From Marvania coccoides (lineage: Eukaryota; Chlorophyta; Trebouxiophyceae; Chlorellales; Chlorellaceae): 64,000 nucleotides of DNA. Below the pieces are notes generated by a model, which had not been told where the DNA came from, searched no databases, and saw only the letters and a program-made list of their open reading frames with translations. The position numbers and the translations under genes were made by a program. The stretch covers positions 620,001 to 684,000 of the forward strand of contig OY978108.1 in the NCBI GenBank assembly GCA_963854735.1. Reading direction: 5' to 3'. Below, piece after piece: positions 1 to 11,163 of this stretch. How positions within the stretch are numbered: the first letter of the stretch is position 1; each line of letters opens with the position of its first letter.

Positions 1-413
1 TTCTTCACCTGAGCCAGAAATGGTTTACGAGTGCTGCATTTTATTTGTTTCCTAGTTTTTAAATTAGCATGATATTTTAATCGTAAGCTGCTGCAGTAGT
101 GGTGTAAACTAAGAATCTGGGATGAAGAGCTGGTGGACAGCATTTTCAGATCCCAGACGTAGCCCAGTGTAATGTTTACTATGTCAGATATATAGAAAAT
201 AAATTAAAGAATAAAAATGACGAAGTTTGACACGGCTTTGGGGAGAAATCTCATTCTTCACTTGATTACCTATTTTATACAAAAACGTATATTTGTTGCA
301 TATATTAGATATACAAAAAATAACTATTATTGTACACCACAAGTGGCAACGCTCCTTCAACCATTTTAATCTACATTTTAGATTTTGCACAAGAGAAATT
401 TCTCTCCGCTCAT
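1..413. other. Intergenic, AT-rich
   Basis: Upstream spacer of the CCDC137-like gene. Short open frames here have no recognisable domain and no exon-like composition. Nothing else was seen. Confidence 0.6.
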
Positions 414-1331
414 ATGGGACGAGGGGAGGCGAAGCGCCATCGGCAGAATGTTGCATTGCGAGCAAAAGCAGAGAAAAAGGTGAGCGTGCTGCTTTTATGA
501 AGCATAAATTTGGCGTGGCCTCCACAAATCTATTTATTTATATTTTTGTTTGTGTTCTCTCTCTCGTAGCGCCTGGACCCAAATGTCCTGCTGGATAAAA
601 CCAAAAAATCCAAGAATAAGCCGGCCTTGGCCGACGACCACATGTCTGCCAGCATGCGAAGGTTTATGGAACTGAAGGCCGCCGGCGACGGCAAGCGGCC
701 TCCCCTTCCAGCAGAGCGCCCAGCGCCACAGCAGCGCAACAAGTTCAAACGGCAGGCGGTAGAGGATGGCGGCAGCCGTAGTAACCCCCCTTCTGATGCT
801 CGTGACGCCGACAAAACTGAGCAGCCGCCATCAGGCAAAAGGAGGCGACGTGAAGATCCTCAGCAAATCAGCGGGTCTCTCAAGCAGGCCCAGCCATCTC
901 TCAAGCCCAGGAAAAAAGAGTTTTTGCTGCGGAAGAAGCTGAAAAGGAAGGGCAAGCTTGCAGCAGGCGACGGCGAAGAAAGTGATCCGGAGGAGAGGCT
1001 GGTGGCGATTGCTGCTGCCACGAAGCCTGCATTTGGGGACCAAGCCACAGCGCCCATTGATGCCAACTTGAAGCGCCGCCACTGGAGCGAGGGACAGGAC
1101 ATGGCAGCTGAGCGCGTGAAGAAGATCTTCCTAAAACAAATGGAGAGCGCGAGGCGGCAGGCAGGGGGGCTGGAAGGGGCCGGCACGGGGCGGCTTGGCG
1201 GGGCAGCGGCCAGGGAGGAGGCGATTGAGGCGTACAGGGCCCAGAAGCGGGGCGGGGCCGGTCCTCCAGTGGCCACTATGAAAAGTTTGGCAGCCTTGGT
1301 GCGAAAAGATGGTTCTTCTTCCGGGAAGTAA
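414..1331 (+). CDS. CCDC137-like nucleolar protein
   Basis: Two coding exons, 414-479 and 570-1331, give 275 residues. The intron (donor gtgagc, acceptor ctcgtag) falls between codons. The ATG at 414 opens a basic start (MGRGEAKRHRQN), and the frame continues into RLDPNVLLDK. The protein is Lys/Arg-rich. A short MRRFMELK segment resembles the RMREIM segment of metazoan CCDC137, and a KKEFLLRKKLKRKGK stretch is followed by an FGD motif, in the same order as that family. CCDC137 proteins are nucleolar or chromatin-associated and linked to ribosome biogenesis. No catalytic residues are expected. The family call rests on motif order and basic composition, so exact orthology is tentative. The gene's 3' side runs into a degenerate tandem repeat. 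Confidence 0.6.
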
Positions 1332-1379
1332 GACGTTCGCTGTAAAGACTTTTGCTCTTGAGAGGGTATTGAAGAGGAG

Positions 1380-1844
1380 GAATGTACCAAGTGGCAGTTG
1401 CTGGTACGTGCATCACTCCTGTGCAGGCAATGACGCTGTACCAAAAGCACTGCGCACTACAGGTTCAGCGGGCTGCCCTACAAAGCTGCGTGGCTTCCCT
1501 ACCCAAGGGGGATGTACCAGGTGGCATTCGCTGGTACATGCACTCCTGTGTGTCACTATAGCAACACTACATGCAATGAAGCTGTACCCAAAAGCAATAC
1601 AGGTTCAGTGGGGTGCCGTATAAAGCTGCGTGGCTCCTTACCGGGGGAATGTACCACCGGGGGTGGCAGTTGCTGGTACACGCATCACTCCTGTGCACCA
1701 TTGCAGCACTCTTGTGCACACCATGAGAAAAAAAAACACTCCTGTGTCCACAGCAGAACAACAGGCAATGGCGCTGTATACTCAAAGCACTACAGGTTCA
1801 GCGGGCTGCCCTACAAAGCTGCGTGGCTTCCCTACCGCGGCACG
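1380..1844. repeat. Three degenerate tandem repeat units
   Basis: Three units begin near 1380, 1510 and 1647 and run about 130, 137 and 198 bp. Each starts with a tgtaccangtggca-type block and a ctggtac box. Each then carries a cactcctgtg segment and ends with a caggttcagcggg block followed by ctacaaagctgcgtggc. The third unit holds an internal expansion with repeated cactcctgtg/ctcttgtg pieces. Frames through the array are open but frame-inconsistent between units, so it does not look coding. It lies just 3' of the CCDC137-like gene and may overlap its 3' UTR. Confidence 0.8.
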
Positions 1845-2151
1845 CAGCCAGCACAACTATATGACGTCGCCATCACTACATCTAATGAAGTAAAGAAAAT
1901 AGCCACCCCACGTGAACATACACTTTTCGGGGCTTTTCTGTAAGGAATTGCTTTTTGTCAACTCGAAGCCTTTTTATTAGTCTCTGCATTTATCGGCATT
2001 TCAAACTCCAATTTCCTAAAATTTTAATTAAAATCTAAAAAAAATAAAAATGAAAGAACGTTGAATGTTGGTATATTAACTAGTGTTTGCATTAATTATG
2101 CACCATAACACTCCAACTAGCGTAAGCTCTCAACACTTAAATAAATTAGCA
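1845..2151. other. Intergenic, AT-rich
   Basis: A strongly AT-rich spacer between the tandem repeat and the protease gene, with poly-A-like tracts around 2030-2050. An in-frame ATG at 2098 could extend the next gene by 18 codons. Confidence 0.5.
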
Positions 2152-2667
2152 ATGCTCCGAAGATCTCTTTGGTGGGCCCCGGTGGGTTTCGCTCTCACCG
2201 ACTTTTTCACTTTACAACGAGTCTCTGACTCCGGAATAACACCTCTGAACCGGGGCGACGTACTACTAGTAGACTGCCTGTCTTTTCGTCTGTACGACTT
2301 CAGACGAGGCGACGTGGTCCTGTTCAAATCCCCGAACAACGGCAGACTCCTTCTGAAACGCGTGCTGGGGCTGGAGGGGGACTGGATTTCACTGCCTGGG
2401 TCGTCAAAAATCGAGCGCATCCCGAAAGGCCACTGTTGGGTGGAAGGTGATAGGACGAGCAGCGGCAGCAGCAGCAGCGACGATTCCAGGACAGCCTTCG
2501 GTCCCGTTCCTTTGGCTCTTTTAACTGGCAGGGCGCAATACGTGTGTTGGCCGCCAGAGCGATGGGGCAAGGTCGAGGGGCGCCTTCCACCAGGGCGCAT
2601 GATAAGTATGGGGCAAGCCTCTCGATTAGGACAACGCGAGTCATGGTGGAAAAGAGTGATTGATTAG
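2152..2667 (+). CDS. IMP2: Mitochondrial inner membrane protease subunit 2-like
   Basis: A single-exon S26-family signal peptidase of 171 residues from the ATG at 2152. IMP2 works with IMP1 in the mitochondrial inner membrane to remove bipartite presequences from intermembrane-space proteins. An N-terminal hydrophobic segment (WWAPVGFALTDFF) is the likely membrane anchor. The catalytic Ser is probably S27 in DSGITPLN, and the general-base Lys is K69 in LLLKRVLG. The C-terminal box (GHCWVEGD, then FGPVPLALLTGRA and WPPERWG) is typical of IMP2. The Ser box normally reads S-M-x-P; here Met is replaced by Gly and the Pro is shifted. A poly-Ser tract (SSGSSSSDDS) sits in the substrate loop. ATG 2098 is an alternative start. 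Confidence 0.85.
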   Translation: MLRRSLWWAPVGFALTDFFTLQRVSDSGITPLNRGDVLLVDCLSFRLYDFRRGDVVLFKSPNNGRLLLKRVLGLEGDWISLPGSSKIERIPKGHCWVEGDRTSSGSSSSDDSRTAFGPVPLALLTGRAQYVCWPPERWGKVEGRLPPGRMISMGQASRLGQRESWWKRVID

Positions 2668-2880
2668 CAAAGAGATGAATGAATCATTACAAATACGCGC
2701 TGAGAGTCGACACAGATAAAATGCTCATTTATATAACAAAAATTCAAATTCAAAACCAGAGCAGAGGTGGGTGGGGTGGGCAATAATTAAAACCAGTACT
2801 AGAAAGAAAAAAAATATAACGCGGGCTAAGAAAAGGTAAAAACAAAATGGAAGAGATGAGAACGACGCAAAACATACACA

Positions 2881-5431
2881 TTACACCCCTTCGTCATCAA
2901 GGTTCATGGTTTTCATTTGAGCCATGGCCACTGCTGCGGTGCACGGCACCTGGCGGGCCGGCGAAAATCGAGCCAGCCGCGCGCTGCGCGCCCCTCTGGC
3001 GCTGCGCTGTGAGGGCGGGCCACTGTGGGGCGACAGCGGTCCCTGGACCTCCACCATTAATTTTTCCTCTTTATCCTCTTCAAATCTGGCGCCCTTTCGC
3101 TGCGGCTGCAGCTCCTGGAAGCTGCGAGAAGAGCACATTTCTGCGCTGCGGCTGGAAGACAGCTCCTCTTCTTTCAACGCGTTCACTAGCGCCCGCCGCG
3201 AGCTGTGGTGCCGCTTTCTTCGCAACGAGGTTGGCGGGTGGTTGGGCAGCTGCAGGGGCGGCACCAGCGCGTTGCCTGACGGCGGAGGAGCAGCACCAGG
3301 AATCACGACAGCGCCGGACTCGAAGGGGCTCACAATAGGCCGCGGCGACAGGTCCTTTGACGCCACCACCACCCTCTTCTGGGAGGAAGAACCGGGAGGC
3401 CTCTCCCTGGCGCTGTTGGGCTTGGCGCCAGCAGCCGCAGCAGCAGTAATGGCATCCGCCAGTTGCATGCTGGGCATGGCGTCCAGCATGGGGAAACGCG
3501 GGATGCCGCCCCAGCTGCGGGAACTCACGTTGCCAGACAGTGGGCTGCTCTCCAACGACCGCTGTGTGAGTGCCCCCGCCCGGGCCGTCATGCTGCCATC
3601 ATTCACATTGACAGGGTGGGCACGGGGGGAGGCCTTCGCCCCGCTGCCACTGCTGCCTCCGTCGCCCCATTCAGTCGAAGCGTGCATGTCCAGCGCCGCC
3701 AAAATGCCCTTTGCCCGGCGAACGATGGTCCGAGCGGTGGGGCGCGCGGTGTCGGGGAACTCCATATCGGACACGGAGCGTTCGGTGTCGCAGCTGAAGC
3801 TGCGGCGTTCAGATTCCGACGCAGACTCCATGAGCTCACTGCCTGGGGAGTCCACATCGCGCCTGCGAATACGAAAGCTGCTGGGACAGGTGTCTATCGT
3901 GCGGCCGGTGTCTGAGGCGCTGCGATGGGTATTGTTGCCCGAGGCTGGGCGCGGCGGCAGCCGCAGCGGCGGTGGGCGCGGCGCAGGCGGCCGGCAGGTC
4001 GCACCTGCTGCATTGGGGGGAGAGGGATCCGCCAGTTGTGCTGCTGCGGCCGCATTAGCTGCTGCTGCTGCTGGCGGCGTGAAACCAAGCAAACCAGATG
4101 CTGCGCCGGGCGTCAGGGCACCCTCAGAATTGAGAGGAGACAGCGAGGGCGCCCACCGCCTGACAGGCTTCACCGCCGACCCCTCCGCAGCTCCCTTTTG
4201 CTGCACTTCTTTCCCGGTAGGCGTGGTAGCTGGAACTGCTGCTGCTGCTGGGGTGCTGTCGACGTTGGAATATGCGGCAGCGTACGCAGCGATGCGCGCT
4301 GCGGTGGGCCGCGACTCCGGGTCTGTGCGCAGCATGGCTTTGATGAGGAACACCATGGGGTGAGGCACCCCCTGCATCTCCACGTCAGCAGCCTCCGCCG
4401 AGGTTTCTTTCCTTGGGAGTTTCTTCCCGGTGGCGCACTCAAACAGGGTGGCGCCAAAACTGAAAACGTCGGCAGCGGGAGAGGGCTCGCACCCCACGCG
4501 GAGCAGCTCGGGGGCCACGTAGTCCCCGTCCCCTTCCTCCCACCCTTCTCCCCAGCTGTCCCTTGCCACTGCCAGCCCAAAGTCTCCAATTCGCCAGGGC
4601 CCAGGCGTGCCGTCGGCGTTCAAATTACGGTAGATGTTGTCGGGCTTGATGTCCAGGTGGAGCACTTCGTTGGAGTGCAGGAAATCGAGGCCGCGGGCGA
4701 TGTCGGCAGCCACACCCCACAGCGCATCGACCTCCAGCGGCACTGCGCCCCTGGGCGTGGGGTTGAGCAGCTGGTTGAGGCTGCCACCCTCGCAGTAGTC
4801 CATCTGGATGTAGAAGTGGCCGCCCTCTTGCCAGGCGCGGTATAATGTTACGATGTTTTCGTGCTTTTGCAGGGCGGCGACCGCCCGGATCTCCCGCATG
4901 CTGCGCTCGCGCTGCAGCTTGCTGCGGAATCGCTTGCGGGAGCGCTTGACCGCAAACTCTGCACCATTTTCTCGGTGTTTCACGTGAAAAACCTCGCTGT
5001 TCTTGGTTTTGCCGACGATGCTGAGAAATTCGAAATGGTCGTGGTATTTAAAGAGGTCTGGCTGCAGCACGCTCTCGGTACGGCGCATGTCGGTGACCAT
5101 CAGCACCTGTCGAGAAGGAATCAAGCAGAGTTGAGTTAATTTGGATGTGGTTGGTTTTGCGCAGCAGTTGCGTGATCATGTCACACTTGCTGGGCGAGAA
5201 TTCGACGGGGCGCACCTTTGATTCTTTGAGGGAGTCGTGCCGTATCAAGCTTTTGGTCTTTCTGCCAAGCTTTTCAACGCTGGAAGGGAGGAGACCGGGT
5301 GAATTGAATTCAGAATTCAATGGACTCTCCCGCGGGGTGTCCAACTCGGCTCCGCTGGGACACGTATGCATCCCAAATTCCTGGAGAGAGTACGCCAGCG
5401 GAAGGTCCGCGAGCGACGCCTCTCGCTCCAT
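2881..5431 (-). CDS. WEE1: WEE1-type protein kinase
   Basis: Coding exons 5431-5216 and 5106-2881 (minus) give about 813 residues, with a phase-0 join across a 109 bp intron. The kinase domain lies near residues 100-345. It has the VKRSRK lysine (about K126), HLDIKPDN (D224), DFG (D247) and EGDGDYVAPELL. The motif order and the segments HENIVTLYRAW and FYIQMDYCEGGSL match WEE1, which phosphorylates CDK on the inhibitory Tyr and blocks mitotic entry. The glycine loop (VGKTKNSEVF) lacks the usual repeated glycines. An unusual Ser/Ala/Pro-rich tail of about 460 residues follows. The start is uncertain: MEREASL at 5431 was chosen, and the open frame extends further upstream. Confidence 0.85.
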
Positions 5432-5757
5432 TGAAAATGCTTGTGGGGTGAAATTAAACAATGATGCGCGTGTAAAGCAACGGGCTTCAAACACTGCCAA
5501 CAGATGTAGTCGTTTCCGATAATTAAAAATGGTTGTGTGGAGCAGCTGCACATCAAATAAATTTAAGCGAAGTCATGCGGACGTGCGGAGCTGGGCTCTA
5601 AATAAAGGGTATATCTTCGGCTTCGGTGCATGAGGAACCGCGAAGTTGTCGGCGGGGCCAGTAACCGGGGATTTGGGGCGGCGAAGAGCGGAAGGTCTCA
5701 TTCTTGACAGCAGCATTTTGAAAATCCACGTGGCCCTCGATGCCAAAGGAGAGCTTC

Positions 5758-8056
5758 TCAAGGCAGAGCCCCGCGCAGGTGTAGCTCGCAGGCCTGGTGC
5801 GCATGGCTGCTCTGCCCCATGGCGAACAGCAGCAGCACGTGCAGCAGCGCCACATACGCCCACAGCATCTGTGACCGCCCGGGCATCGTTATCTGCCGCT
5901 GCTCACTTCCCACCCCCGCCTTCCTTTGCGTTGCTGCAGCCCGCTCCACCGACAACAGCGGCATCCGACGTAACGACTCCAGATCAAACGCCGCAAAATT
6001 AGCCCGCTGCTGATGTTGTTGTTGTGGTTGTGGTTTCTGCGGTGCCACTTCCGACGATTTCGATAAAGCTTTCCCTCCAGGCGTAGAAGAAGAAGATGCA
6101 GCCTCAGCTGCCCTGGCGCGGTCCAGCTCCACCTGGAGGTCTTTCACGCGGGCTTTGGCTGCTGCTGCTTCGGCAACAGCTGCCGCTGCCTCCTCTTGGG
6201 CGATGCTTGCTGCCACCTTGGCCGCTTCGCATTCCCTCGCTGCATCCCGCAGCTGCGCCGCCTCAAAGCGGCTGCGCTGCGCCTCCTCCTGCACGATTTG
6301 CGCCTTGCGCACCGCCGCGTCGGCAGCTGCGTTGGCTGCGTCCAGCTCTGCTCTCAGGCTCTGCGCCACCTCCTCCCACTCTGTCCGGTGCTTGTTGAGC
6401 TCCACAGCAGAGGTTTCCGAGGCCCGAGCAGCAGCTGCCACTTGGAATTTCATCCCATTCAGCACCTCTTCGTACTCGGCCACTCTCAAGCGCTCCGCAT
6501 GGGCTGCAGCGGCCTGCTCCTCCGCCGCCGCTTCTGCCCGCTGCAAATCTCCCACCAGCGCCACCACCCGGCCCTCCAGCTGCTCACATGTCGCCTGCGT
6601 CTCCTCCAGCCTCGCTTCAGCCGCATCGCGCTCCGCCTCCAGCACCGTTTTGAAGCGCTCCACGTGTTTTTCCACCGCTGCTGCAAAGGACTTTTGCCGA
6701 CGCTCGTTGTCCTGCCGCATCTGATCACTCATGCCCTGGGCATGCGTGCTGTGCATCTCCAGGACTGTGGCTCGCTGCTCCGCTGCGAGCGCCCTGCGTT
6801 CTGCCGCGCGCTCATTGGCTTCGGCAGCAGCCCTGGCCTTTTCAGCCTCTTCCTTGCCATCCTTAGCCAAAGTCGTTGCAGCCTCAGCCTCTTGAAATGC
6901 TGAACGCACCGCTTCCATTTCCATAGTTAGCGTAGAGAGCTTGAGCTCCCACCAGGCGGCTGTGTCAACGTCGTCTTGGCTTTTCGACTGCTCAGATGCC
7001 ACTATCCGCTTGGCCAGCTCCGCACCGCGGGCCGTCTCCGCCTCCAACGCATCTTGCAGCTTGGCCGCCGACTCCTGGGCGGCAGCCAGCGTCTTTTCTC
7101 GGTCTTTCAGCTGCAAATTTGAATGAAAAAATGGGTTTCAAATTATCTTCCTGCTAAACACACCCATCCTTCTTTTATACAACTTCAATGTATCACCCAC
7201 CTGCGCCGCTAATCGTTCAGATTCCGAATTAGCCATCTCCACAGCCAGCCTCGACTCTCTCAAAGCATCCTCGGTCTCCGCTTTTGCTGCAGCCAGCTCC
7301 TCCCCTCGGTTCTCCATGGTCGACAGCTTCGATTGCAGCGCCTGCAGACGAGACTCCAGTTGACTGGCCAATCCCTGCAGGCTTTTTGATTCGGCAAGCT
7401 TATGTCGCTCTGCAGTTTCTGGTCTTGCTGATGGCTTCCACCGGGGGCTATCTCCGCCATCAGCTTCCCCTTCTTCTCCCTCCTCCTCCTCCTCCTCCTC
7501 ATCTTCTTCTTCTTCTTCTTCTTCACCCTCCTCAGATGACTCTCCCGCGGTATCATCTGGTGCTGCAGGAGCTTTTGCTGCGGCACGCAGCTCCGCCAGG
7601 AGCTCCCCCATTTCAGCGACTTCTTCTTGTGCGTCGGCAGCGTTCTCGCCTTGGTCCCAAGCGTCAACTTCGGTGTCTACCACCTCAAACCCACCAGTCT
7701 CCCACCCACCGACCTCCTGCGCCATTGGTCATGGATGCAGGGGTTGTAAGAATCACAAGAAAAAGAAAATAAATGGGGCAGCGGGGACTGCTTGCTTACC
7801 ATGCCCGCTCCACTAGGCCGCTGTTGCCGAGATTTCGCTGCAGCGCGTGCCATGGCTTGGCCCTGAAGTAGAGGATATTGAAAAAATGGATTGATGAGAA
7901 AATCTGAATGAATTCGGTAGAGTTTGATGAGCCATCTGCAGATCTTTGGCATACCTCGCGCACAGCCTCGCGAGCCTCTTTAACCGCTTCACTGGCAAGT
8001 TCTTTGACTCCATCGCGGAGCTTGTTGCCCAGGGCACCCAGCTGTCCCTTGAACAT
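5758..8056 (-). CDS. Golgin-84-like coiled-coil Golgi protein
   Basis: Four coding exons (8056-7955, 7862-7800, 7716-7201, 7110-5758, minus), all joined in phase 0, give 677 residues. The N-terminus (MFKGQLGALGNKLRDG) is followed by an acidic run of consecutive Glu/Asp near the middle of exon 3, encoded by a trinucleotide tract. A long Ala/Glu/Arg-rich coiled coil comes next. A single C-terminal membrane span (LWAYVALLHVLLLFAMG) is preceded by a MPLL/ERAAATQR stretch. This is the tail-anchored layout of golgin-84 and plant golgin candidate 1/2, which tether vesicles at the cis/medial Golgi rim. Coiled coils align poorly, so the call rests on architecture and the C-terminal LLHV hydrophobic segment. 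Confidence 0.72.
7477..7532. repeat. Glu-codon microsatellite in golgin-like gene
   Basis: (cct)n and (ttc)n tracts on the plus strand encode an uninterrupted acidic Glu/Asp run in the minus-strand golgin-like protein. Slippage-prone but in frame. Confidence 0.8.
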
Positions 8057-8650
8057 TTAATTTAATCTTCTTTAATCCACGGTTTTCGCGTGAAATAGAC
8101 AAAAAATGAGCCTATCAGCGGGGGTGAATTGCATCTCAGAAACAATGCATAACGAGTTATATTCTAAATTACATATATTATATGTAATTGCATTTAAAAT
8201 GCTAAGTTCAGCAGAAGGGTGCTTCTTCCCCTCGCAAGGTCCTGTTTTAAGGAGGTAGCAATTTATCCACTGGCCTGCCTGGCAAATGCTGAAAAGTTTT
8301 AGAGAACGCCATGCTGCGCGGGGGTGGGGGGCATTTCCTTCTCACTCAGCCTTTTAATGCAAGGCAGCGCATGCCGCATGGAGCCTCAATTCACGACCGG
8401 GCACTATGGAACTCCCTCGTTTTTCGTAAGAACTCATTCTAATGTAACAACCGTTAGCAACATGCAGTAATAACCAGCCCAGTTAAATAACACGACGCCC
8501 AGTTTCTTCCCACATAGTCTCCAAATCGGCTGTGTCTCTGCTGCTCCTTCCTACCATTGTTGTTATATCTTCTTCGTAGTCATTATGTTACAAAAGAAGG
8601 GGAAAAGCATTAAAACAGAGAATGAGAGAAAAGACACGATTGTGCAAATA
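8057..8650. other. Intergenic between two minus-strand genes
   Basis: AT-rich spacer holding the upstream region of the golgin gene and the 3' end of the gamma-CA gene. A TTACA at 8587-8591 reads TGTAA on the minus strand about 60 bp after the gamma-CA stop and is a candidate poly(A) signal. No coding frame or RNA gene was recognised. Confidence 0.5.
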
Positions 8651-9575
8651 TTACGCCAGCCCCTTCTGCTTGGCGATGTCAAACAAACTGAGCGAAGCAT
8701 TCTTCAGATGCTCTGCCGAGACGTTGACATAGTGCGCTGCGGATTCTGCAAGAAACAAAAAAAAGTTGTGAAAAAGAAAAAAAATCCTCAAAAAAAAAAC
8801 TCTCAAAAATGAATTTTGTTAAAAAATACCTGTGAGGAACTTAGACTCCTCGGGCTTGAGGGAGCGCAGGTGGCGGGCAGGGTTGCCGCCCCAGATCTCA
8901 TTGGCTGGCACCACAGTCCCGGGTGCCACCACCGCTCCAGCGGCCACCATGCTGCCTTTCTCCACCTTTGATCCCTGCAACAGGGTTGCTCCCATACCAA
9001 TCAACGCCTCGTCCTCCACCTTGCAGCCGTGCAGGCTGGCCTGGTGCCCAATGGTGACGCGAGCGCCAATGTCGGTATCAGCATTATGGTTGTCAAGAGC
9101 TGTGACGCCAGTGCTGATCACCGTGCCGTCCTGGATGTTGGTGCTATCGCCCACGGTGATCTTGCCGCCGTCCCCTGCGTGAATAACCCACGATCAGCTG
9201 CCCAACCCAACAATTCTTACGAATTTTGAGCAAATTTGTGACCCACCTCGAAGCACTGATCCATAAAACACGGATGCCTGGTTGCCCAGACGGACATCAC
9301 CAACGACCACGGCGGTAGGTGCCACGAAGACGTCTTTTCCCAGCGCAGGCTGCTTGTTGAACAGGTTCATCACATTGCGAGACCTGTTCACTGCACGAAA
9401 CACAAAGCACGCGATTGGTGGTGAATTCATCGAGCATGGGGAGCCCAGCCATTAATAATCCAGGTGTCTTACGCTGTTCCCTGAAAGCGAAATTCCCTTG
9501 CAACATGCAGCCCAGCCGGTCGAGAGCCACTCCGGTCTCCCTCAGAGCAAATCCCAATCTATATAGCACGCTCAT
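8651..9575 (-). CDS. Mitochondrial gamma-type carbonic anhydrase (complex I)
   Basis: Four coding exons (9575-9473, 9390-9247, 9174-8830, 8745-8651, minus) with consistent phase-1 joins encode 228 residues. The N-terminus (FALRETGVALDRLGCMLQG) and FREQL matches plant gamma-CA proteins. A left-handed beta-helix of hexapeptide repeats follows (KDVFVAPTAVVVGDV, ASVFYGSVLRGD, VTIGHQASLHGC, ALIGMGA). Histidines in DNHNAD and GHQASLHG sit where the zinc ligands of the family lie. These proteins form the matrix-facing domain of mitochondrial complex I in plants and algae. The C-terminal helix (HYVNVSAEHLKNAS) fits the family. The gene is head-to-head with the TOPRIM gene. Confidence 0.93.
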
Positions 9576-9894
9576 TTTCTTATAAAGAAATAAAAAATAA
9601 AGATCCAGCGATTAAAAAAACATAGACCTTTCAAAATAAATCGAGCCTCTAAAAACTTGAGATTGATGCAGCAACTGGGCTTGGTTCTAACGTAAATTTT
9701 AGCAACTGCTGCTTTCATTTTATACCCTGGCGAGGACGCCTCCTGCTGCAATATAGCATGCACTTCTTCGTTGAAGTTCTCATCCTACTAGAGTTGTCGA
9801 TTCGCAGCACCCCAGGCTAATTTATGCCTTGGCGTGTTTTTTTTGTTTTTTTTCCCGACTACTTGGGCCCAGTTGCTCCAGTAATTGATGCGAG
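9576..9894. promoter_or_regulatory. Divergent spacer: gamma-CA / RNase M5-like
   Basis: A 319 bp AT-rich region between two start codons facing away from each other, so it must hold both promoters and 5' leaders. No clear TATA element is visible. Confidence 0.5.
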
Positions 9895-10956
9895 ATGTTT
9901 ACATTTGATTTTGTTCTCAGCTCTGGTGCGGGGTGTTGCCCGCCTAGGCAAATATTTGCATCTGCGATCCCCAACGCCCCGGCAGGCGGCAGCAGCAGCA
10001 GCAGCAGCAGCAGCAGCGGCGGCCGACAACGTCGTGACTCTCGCCGCAATTTTACCGACGGCCAACCTAGAACCAACAGGCAACAAGTTGAGAGTCTGAC
10101 AAATGTCTCTGAGAAATCTGGAGCGCCTTCGAGACCAAAATATGATATGGTGGTTGTGGTAGAGGGCATTAATGATATGAAAGCAGTTCGAGCAGCGGTG
10201 AATGCTGACGTACGTTTTGAGTATCTTATCTTACAAGCTCAAATTGCGACTTAAACTCGCATTTTGTTTCTTGAATTTATATTTAAACAAATAAAAATCA
10301 AAAAGTTAATTTCTTGGCTTCATTTTTTTTAAATGCGCAGGTTTTCGTTTTGGGCACAGCCACGAGGGCCGGCGACCCAGCGGTCCATGAAGAGCTGAGA
10401 TCGGCGGCAGGGCATTATCGTGGGATTCTTTTGTTATTAGATCCCGACGTGGCAGGCCGCCAGGCCCGAAACCTCCTCAGCCAAGCCCTTCCAGGGTGTT
10501 GGCATGCTTTTGTGGCGGTTCCAGCTGCTCGCACCGAGGTAGCGGTACGATTTAAAGAAGCGGGGGACATCGGAGTAGAGCACGCTGCGTCAGCTGCCAT
10601 CCGAGGAGCGTTGAAACGGCGAAGACAGAGCGTTGTTGGTGGAAGAGCGACATTTACTCGGGAAGGGTTGCAAAGCTTGGGCTTGATCGCAGAGATGCAC
10701 GAGAGGGTGAGAAAATAGTGAAGAGCTTGCAGTTTTTAGTTGGATTTCTCATATTTCGATAATCATTTATCTATTAATGCTGCAGGGTGGCAATATCACA
10801 GAACGACGATTTTTGGTTTGTGATTTCCTGGGGATCGGAAACTGCGATGGCAAACAGCTGCTGCGGCAATTGAACTCGTATGGGTTTCAGAAATCTGATC
10901 TCTCTGAGGCTCTCGAGTGGGCTGAGCAGAAAATTGGTGTTAGCAGCGGGGAATAG
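9895..10956 (+). CDS. RNase M5-like TOPRIM protein
   Basis: Three coding exons (9895-10209, 10341-10706, 10786-10956), all phase 0, encode 283 residues. The TOPRIM core is clear: VVVVEGINDMKAV with the catalytic Glu, then GTATR, then LLLLDPDVAGRQAR with the DxD metal pair, then PGCWHAFV and DIGVEHA. This order matches bacterial RNase M5, which matures 5S rRNA. The extra C-terminal part (ITERRFLVCDFLGIGNCDGKQ) matches the M5 tail with its LGIG/GN element. The N-terminal region of about 80 residues contains poly-Ser from an (agc)n tract near 9990-10018 and could include a transit peptide. Action on plastid 5S rRNA is inference from the family. Confidence 0.82.
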
Positions 10957-11163
10957 AATGCAAAGAATTAGTACTACTTTAAATAAAATCGATCAAGAAT
11001 GGATAAAAGAATTGAGTACAACAATCAAATGGGAAAACTGGGAAAGTCGAAACAGAGATCCACACAATAAAAATAAAATTGCAGGGGTTCACCCGCAACT
11101 GACAAAACAATAGTTTTCATTATGGGGGGAGAAAAAAAGTGATAAGGAAAAATAATAATAACG

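Noticed and set aside
627..629. Start of the CCDC137-like gene at 627
   Set aside because: That codon is TTG inside exon 2; an ATG-led exon at 414-479 joins in frame and matches the family N-terminus.
1380..1844. CRISPR array
   Set aside because: Units are long, degenerate and lack uniform short repeats separated by unique spacers; the genome is eukaryotic.
2924..4363. Long plus-strand open frame (479 codons)
   Set aside because: It lies wholly antisense to the WEE1 kinase, whose frame carries clear kinase motifs; GC-rich exons leave long antisense frames open.
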